Assembly: GCA_045642545.1 (NCBI GenBank)
Contig: JAZUJB010000032.1
Span: forward strand, 1 to 17,091
Origin: F23-B02 sp045642545
Lineage (GTDB): Bacteria; Bacillota; Clostridia; Oscillospirales; Oscillospiraceae
Reading direction: 5' to 3'
DNA length: 17,091 nucleotides
The notes under the pieces were generated by a model that made no database searches, was not told the origin of the DNA, and worked only from the letters and a program-made list of their open reading frames with translations. This document shows, piece by piece, positions 13,893-17,091 of this stretch (the first letter of the stretch is position 1; each line of letters opens with the position of its first letter). The translations under genes and the position numbers were made by a program.

Positions 13893-16076
13893 TTATTCCT
13901 TGGTTTTCTTTGTGGTCTTTTTCTTTGTTTCTGCCTTATCATCGGCAGTCTTGGCGCTTGCCTTCTTCTTATAGCCGCGCTTTTCCTCGGGTACGAACTC
14001 AGAGCATTCCTCGTTTATGCAGAAGCCCTTCTTCTGTCCCTTGCCGCTGGGCTTGAACATTGTCTTGCCGCAGCTGGGGCAGAAGTCCTTGGTGGGTACA
14101 TACCATGTCATAAAGCCGCAGTCAACACCGCGCTCGCAGGCATAGAAGGTGTAGCCCTTCTTGGAGGTGCGCTTGAGGATTCTGCTGCCGCACTTGGGGC
14201 ACTTGCCCGGCATTTCAATTACCAGCGGCTTTGTGAAGCTGCACTCGGGGTATGCGGGGCAGGCAAGGAATCTGCCGAATTTGCCGGACTTGACTACCAT
14301 CTGCTTGCCGCAGACATCGCAGTACTCATCGCTCAGCTCGTCGGGTACCTTTATTCTGACGCCCTCAAGCGCCGCTTCCGCATTTTCAAGCTCTACGCTG
14401 AAGCCGTCATAGAATTCATGCAGCAGCTCCTTCCATTTGCGGTCGCCGGACTCAACATTGTCAAGTCCTTCTTCCATATGATTGGTAAACTTGAGGTCGA
14501 CGATATCGGGGAAGCGCTCCATCATAAGCTCGGTGACAACAGTGCCGAGGTTTGTGGGCTTGAGATACTTTCCGTCCTTCACAACATACTCGTGTGAGGT
14601 GATTGTGGAAATTGTGGGTGCGTAGGTTGAAGGTCTGCCTATTCCCTTTTCCTCCATTGCACGAATGAGAGTTGCCTCTGTGTAGCGTGCGGGAGGCTGG
14701 GTAAACTGCTGCTCGGGGAGCATCTTTTCAAGATAAACCCGCTCGCCCTCGCTGAGGTTGGGCAGCTTCTTGCGCAGCTCATCGGATTCCTCGTCCTTGC
14801 TCTCCTCGTAAACCGCGGTATAGCCCGCAAACTTAAGCTCGGAGTAGTTTGCGCGGAACACATAGCTATTAGAATCAACATCGACTACGACATTGTCATA
14901 TACGGAGTTTGCCATCTGGCTTGCGGTGAAGCGGCCCCAGATGAGGCGGTAGAGTCTGTACTGCTCGGCAGTGAGGTCCTTGCGTACCTTGTCGGGAGTC
15001 AGCTCAACATTGGTCGGGCGGATTGCTTCGTGTGCATCCTGAGCGCCGGACTTTGTCTTATATACGCGGAACGAGCCGTGGTAGTACTCTTTTCCGTAGT
15101 GCTCGATTATGAAGTTTTTTGCTGCCATAAGTGCAACATCGGAAAGGCGCAGAGAGTCGGTTCTCATATAGGTGATAAGGCCGACGGTGCCCTGACCTTC
15201 AATGTCAACACCCTCGTACAGCTGCTGAGCAATGGACATTGTGCGTCTCGGGGTCATACCGAGGCGGCGTGATGCCTCCTGCTGCAGAGTTGAGGTAATG
15301 AACGGGGGTGACGGGCTGCGGTGCTTTTCGCCGCGCTTGACATTCTTCACCTTGAACGGTGCGTCCTGAGTTGCTGCTATTACCTCGTTGACCTCTGCCT
15401 CGGAATGAAGCTCGATTTTCTTATCGTCTTTTCCGTAGAAGCGGGCGGTGAAGTCTGCATCGGAGCTTTCGCAGTTGAGCACTGCGTCAAGCAGCCAGTA
15501 CTCCTCGCGCACGAAGCTGTCGATTTCCTTTTCGCGGTCAACAACCATTCTTGTTGCAACCGACTGAACACGGCCTGCGGAAAGGCCGCGCTTAATCTTT
15601 TTCCAGAGCAGCGGAGAGAGCTTGTAGCCTACAAGGCGGTCAAGCAGTCTTCTTGCCTGCTGTGCATCAACAAGGTCCTGGTCGATATCGCGCGGATTTT
15701 CAATGCTGTCGCGAACGACCTTCTTTGTAATCTCGTTGAAGGTTACTCTTCTTGCCTTTTCATCGCTAAGGCTCAGAAGCTCCTTCAGATGCCATGAAAT
15801 TGCCTCGCCCTCGCGGTCAGGGTCGGTTGCGAGGTAGACTGTTTTTGCGCTCTTGCTCAGCTTCTTGAGATTATCGATTACTTCCTTGTGGTCCTTTACG
15901 GGAATGTACTTAGGCTCAAAATCGTTCTCTATATCTATACCGATTGTGCTCTTGGGAAGGTCGCGCAGATGTCCCATTGATGCAACAACCTTGTAGTCGG
16001 CACCGAGATACTTCTCGATGGTCTTTGCTTTTGCGGGGGATTCAACAATTACCAGATTCTTTTTTGCACCAGGCAT
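13893..16076 (-). CDS. topA: DNA topoisomerase I (type IA)
   Basis: Relaxes negative supercoils by passing one strand through a transient break. The 727-residue protein starts with a TOPRIM domain (VESPAKAKTIEKYL with E12; DPDREGE with D85, D87, E89). The active-site tyrosine is Y303 in GLITYMRTDSLRLS. The core ends near residue 575 and is followed by three four-cysteine zinc ribbons: C586/C589/C606/C612, C626/C629/C647/C653 and C666/C669/C686/C691. A lysine- and threonine-rich tail (about 700-727) probably contacts DNA. ATG 16076 has a GAGGA about seven bases upstream, and the gene follows dprA after ten bases. Length and domain order are normal for Gram-positive TopA. Confidence 0.98.
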   Translation of the reverse strand: MPGAKKNLVIVESPAKAKTIEKYLGADYKVVASMGHLRDLPKSTIGIDIENDFEPKYIPVKDHKEVIDNLKKLSKSAKTVYLATDPDREGEAISWHLKELLSLSDEKARRVTFNEITKKVVRDSIENPRDIDQDLVDAQQARRLLDRLVGYKLSPLLWKKIKRGLSAGRVQSVATRMVVDREKEIDSFVREEYWLLDAVLNCESSDADFTARFYGKDDKKIELHSEAEVNEVIAATQDAPFKVKNVKRGEKHRSPSPPFITSTLQQEASRRLGMTPRRTMSIAQQLYEGVDIEGQGTVGLITYMRTDSLRLSDVALMAAKNFIIEHYGKEYYHGSFRVYKTKSGAQDAHEAIRPTNVELTPDKVRKDLTAEQYRLYRLIWGRFTASQMANSVYDNVVVDVDSNSYVFRANYSELKFAGYTAVYEESKDEESDELRKKLPNLSEGERVYLEKMLPEQQFTQPPARYTEATLIRAMEEKGIGRPSTYAPTISTITSHEYVVKDGKYLKPTNLGTVVTELMMERFPDIVDLKFTNHMEEGLDNVESGDRKWKELLHEFYDGFSVELENAEAALEGVRIKVPDELSDEYCDVCGKQMVVKSGKFGRFLACPAYPECSFTKPLVIEMPGKCPKCGSRILKRTSKKGYTFYACERGVDCGFMTWYVPTKDFCPSCGKTMFKPSGKGQKKGFCINEECSEFVPEEKRGYKKKASAKTADDKAETKKKTTKKTKE

Positions 16077-16086
16077 TAAGATGTCC

Positions 16087-17091
16087 TCACTTCGTTGTTA
16101 TATTTAATGTAAAACGCTTGCCCGATTCCTGACTTACATATCCCTTAAGCTGCAATATCGTAAGGTCTGCAAGCACCCTTGCGGGTGAAAAACCGGTGCT
16201 CTCTATTATGTCGTCGACATGCATTGAGCTGCAGTTCATTGCGGATATGATGCTGATTTGGGATTGGCTGAGGTTTTCCAGTTGTTTCTTCAAGTCAATA
16301 TATTCCGTGCTTTCGGGCTTGTCAATGACTTTTTTTGTTCTTTTTTGTATTGCGGGGGATTTTTTATCCTCGGATTTTTCTGATTTCTGCCAGCCGGAGG
16401 GCATTTGTGCGTCAACCCTTTTGAGCTTATCGGGGAAGCGCATTTCAAATTCACTCAGCACATCCCAGCCGTTTGTTACAGCCTTTGCGCCCTCCTTGAG
16501 CATTGCGTTGCTGCCCGCGCAGTTGATGCTGTCGGCATTGCCCGGAACGGCAAAGATTTCCTTGCCCTGCTCCGTTGCCTCGTCTACGAAAAGCTTTGTT
16601 CCACTTTGTATCGGCGCTTCAACAACCGTAACGCCGACGGAAAGGCCCGCGGCAATTCTGTTTCTTGCGCGGAAGAAGGACCTGTAAGGCTCAGTGCCGG
16701 GCGGGTATTCGCTGACAAGTGCTCCGCGCACGGCAAGCTCATCATAGAGTCTTCCGCGGCATTGCTCGTGCGGTACGCCGAGAACTCCTATGCAGCGTCC
16801 GTCTGCAAGCAGCGCACCCTCCGCAGCTGCTGCATCAACGCCTGCCGTGAGTCCGGAGACCACAACACCGCCGCAGCTTGCTATCTCAAAGCCGAGCTTT
16901 CTGCCCATCTTTATTCCGTAAGGGCTTGCCTTTCTCGTTCCTATTACCGCAATTGCCGCCTCCTCATCAACAGCGGGAAGCTTTCCCTTGACATACAGTA
17001 TCGACGGCGGAGCGTAAATGTTCTTAAGTCTTTCGGGATAATCGGCATCCTGAACAGTAAGCAGCCGTACCCCCTGACTGCCGCAAATGTC
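16087..17091 (-). CDS. dprA: DNA processing protein DprA/Smf (5' end outside window)
   Basis: Binds incoming single-stranded DNA during transformation and loads RecA. The reading frame is open to the window edge, so 334 residues are visible and the N-terminus (start codon and part of the helical SAM-like domain) is missing. The Rossmann-fold core is clear: YPERLKNIYAPPSILY, AVIGTRKASPYG, VVSGLTAGVDAAAAEGAL, FRARNRIAAGLS, EQGKEIFAVPGNAD and GSNAMLKEGA. After a charged linker, the last 65 or so residues form the winged-helix DprA C-terminal domain. The usual His of the SGLxxGIDxxAH motif is Ala here. Methionine at 16908 is internal, not the start, because conserved family sequence extends upstream of it. 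Followed by topA, as in Bacillus. Confidence 0.96.
   Translation of the reverse strand, partial: DICGSQGVRLLTVQDADYPERLKNIYAPPSILYVKGKLPAVDEEAAIAVIGTRKASPYGIKMGRKLGFEIASCGGVVVSGLTAGVDAAAAEGALLADGRCIGVLGVPHEQCRGRLYDELAVRGALVSEYPPGTEPYRSFFRARNRIAAGLSVGVTVVEAPIQSGTKLFVDEATEQGKEIFAVPGNADSINCAGSNAMLKEGAKAVTNGWDVLSEFEMRFPDKLKRVDAQMPSGWQKSEKSEDKKSPAIQKRTKKVIDKPESTEYIDLKKQLENLSQSQISIISAMNCSSMHVDDIIESTGFSPARVLADLTILQLKGYVSQESGKRFTLNITTK

Noticed and set aside
1..17091. Possible defence system, prophage, transposon or CRISPR content.
   Set aside because: Every stretch is accounted for by conserved housekeeping genes on one strand; no repeats, integrases, transposases or unknown gene clusters were seen.

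Overview
This is an ordinary housekeeping stretch of a Gram-positive chromosome, most likely a Clostridia member of the Oscillospirales/Ruminococcaceae type. That placement is inferred from gene order, protein sequences of Firmicutes type (SMC, TrmFO, LytR-CpsA-Psr, RsfS, YhbY, YqeK), strong AGGAGG-type ribosome binding sites and roughly balanced base composition. The species cannot be named from the sequence alone. All 14 genes lie on the minus strand, packed with overlaps or gaps of at most about 65 bases. No RNA gene, mobile element, CRISPR array or long non-coding stretch was seen.

In transcription order (right to left) there are three blocks. (1) 17091-12562: dprA (5' end outside the window), topA and trmFO, covering DNA uptake and recombination, supercoil relaxation and tRNA U54 methylation. 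(2) 12578-5866: plsX, rnc, an Elp3-like radical SAM gene, smc and ftsY, covering phospholipid precursor synthesis, RNA processing, a probable RNA-modification enzyme, chromosome condensation and membrane targeting. (3) 5869-1: rdgB, yhbY, a fused nadD-yqeK, a LytR-CpsA-Psr cell wall gene, rsfS and leuS (3' end outside the window), covering nucleotide clean-up, ribosome assembly and silencing, NAD synthesis, Ap4A breakdown, wall polymer attachment and leucine tRNA charging.

Many junctions are translationally coupled: ATGA or GTGA four-base overlaps at rnc/radical SAM, ftsY/rdgB and yhbY/nadD, and longer overlaps at trmFO/plsX, rdgB/yhbY and LCP/rsfS. The only convincing promoter is in front of smc, overlapping the end of the radical SAM gene. 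It suggests that smc-ftsY-rdgB-yhbY-nadD/yqeK-LCP-rsfS (perhaps also leuS) can be transcribed separately from the upstream half. Four genes use non-ATG starts (smc TTG; rdgB, rnc and plsX GTG).

No previously undescribed system was found. The points most worth a second look are an SMC protein whose two coiled-coil arms are both about 80 residues shorter than usual, the NadD-YqeK fusion, the uncharacterised radical SAM protein between rnc and smc, and the joining of three syntenic blocks that are separate in Bacillus.
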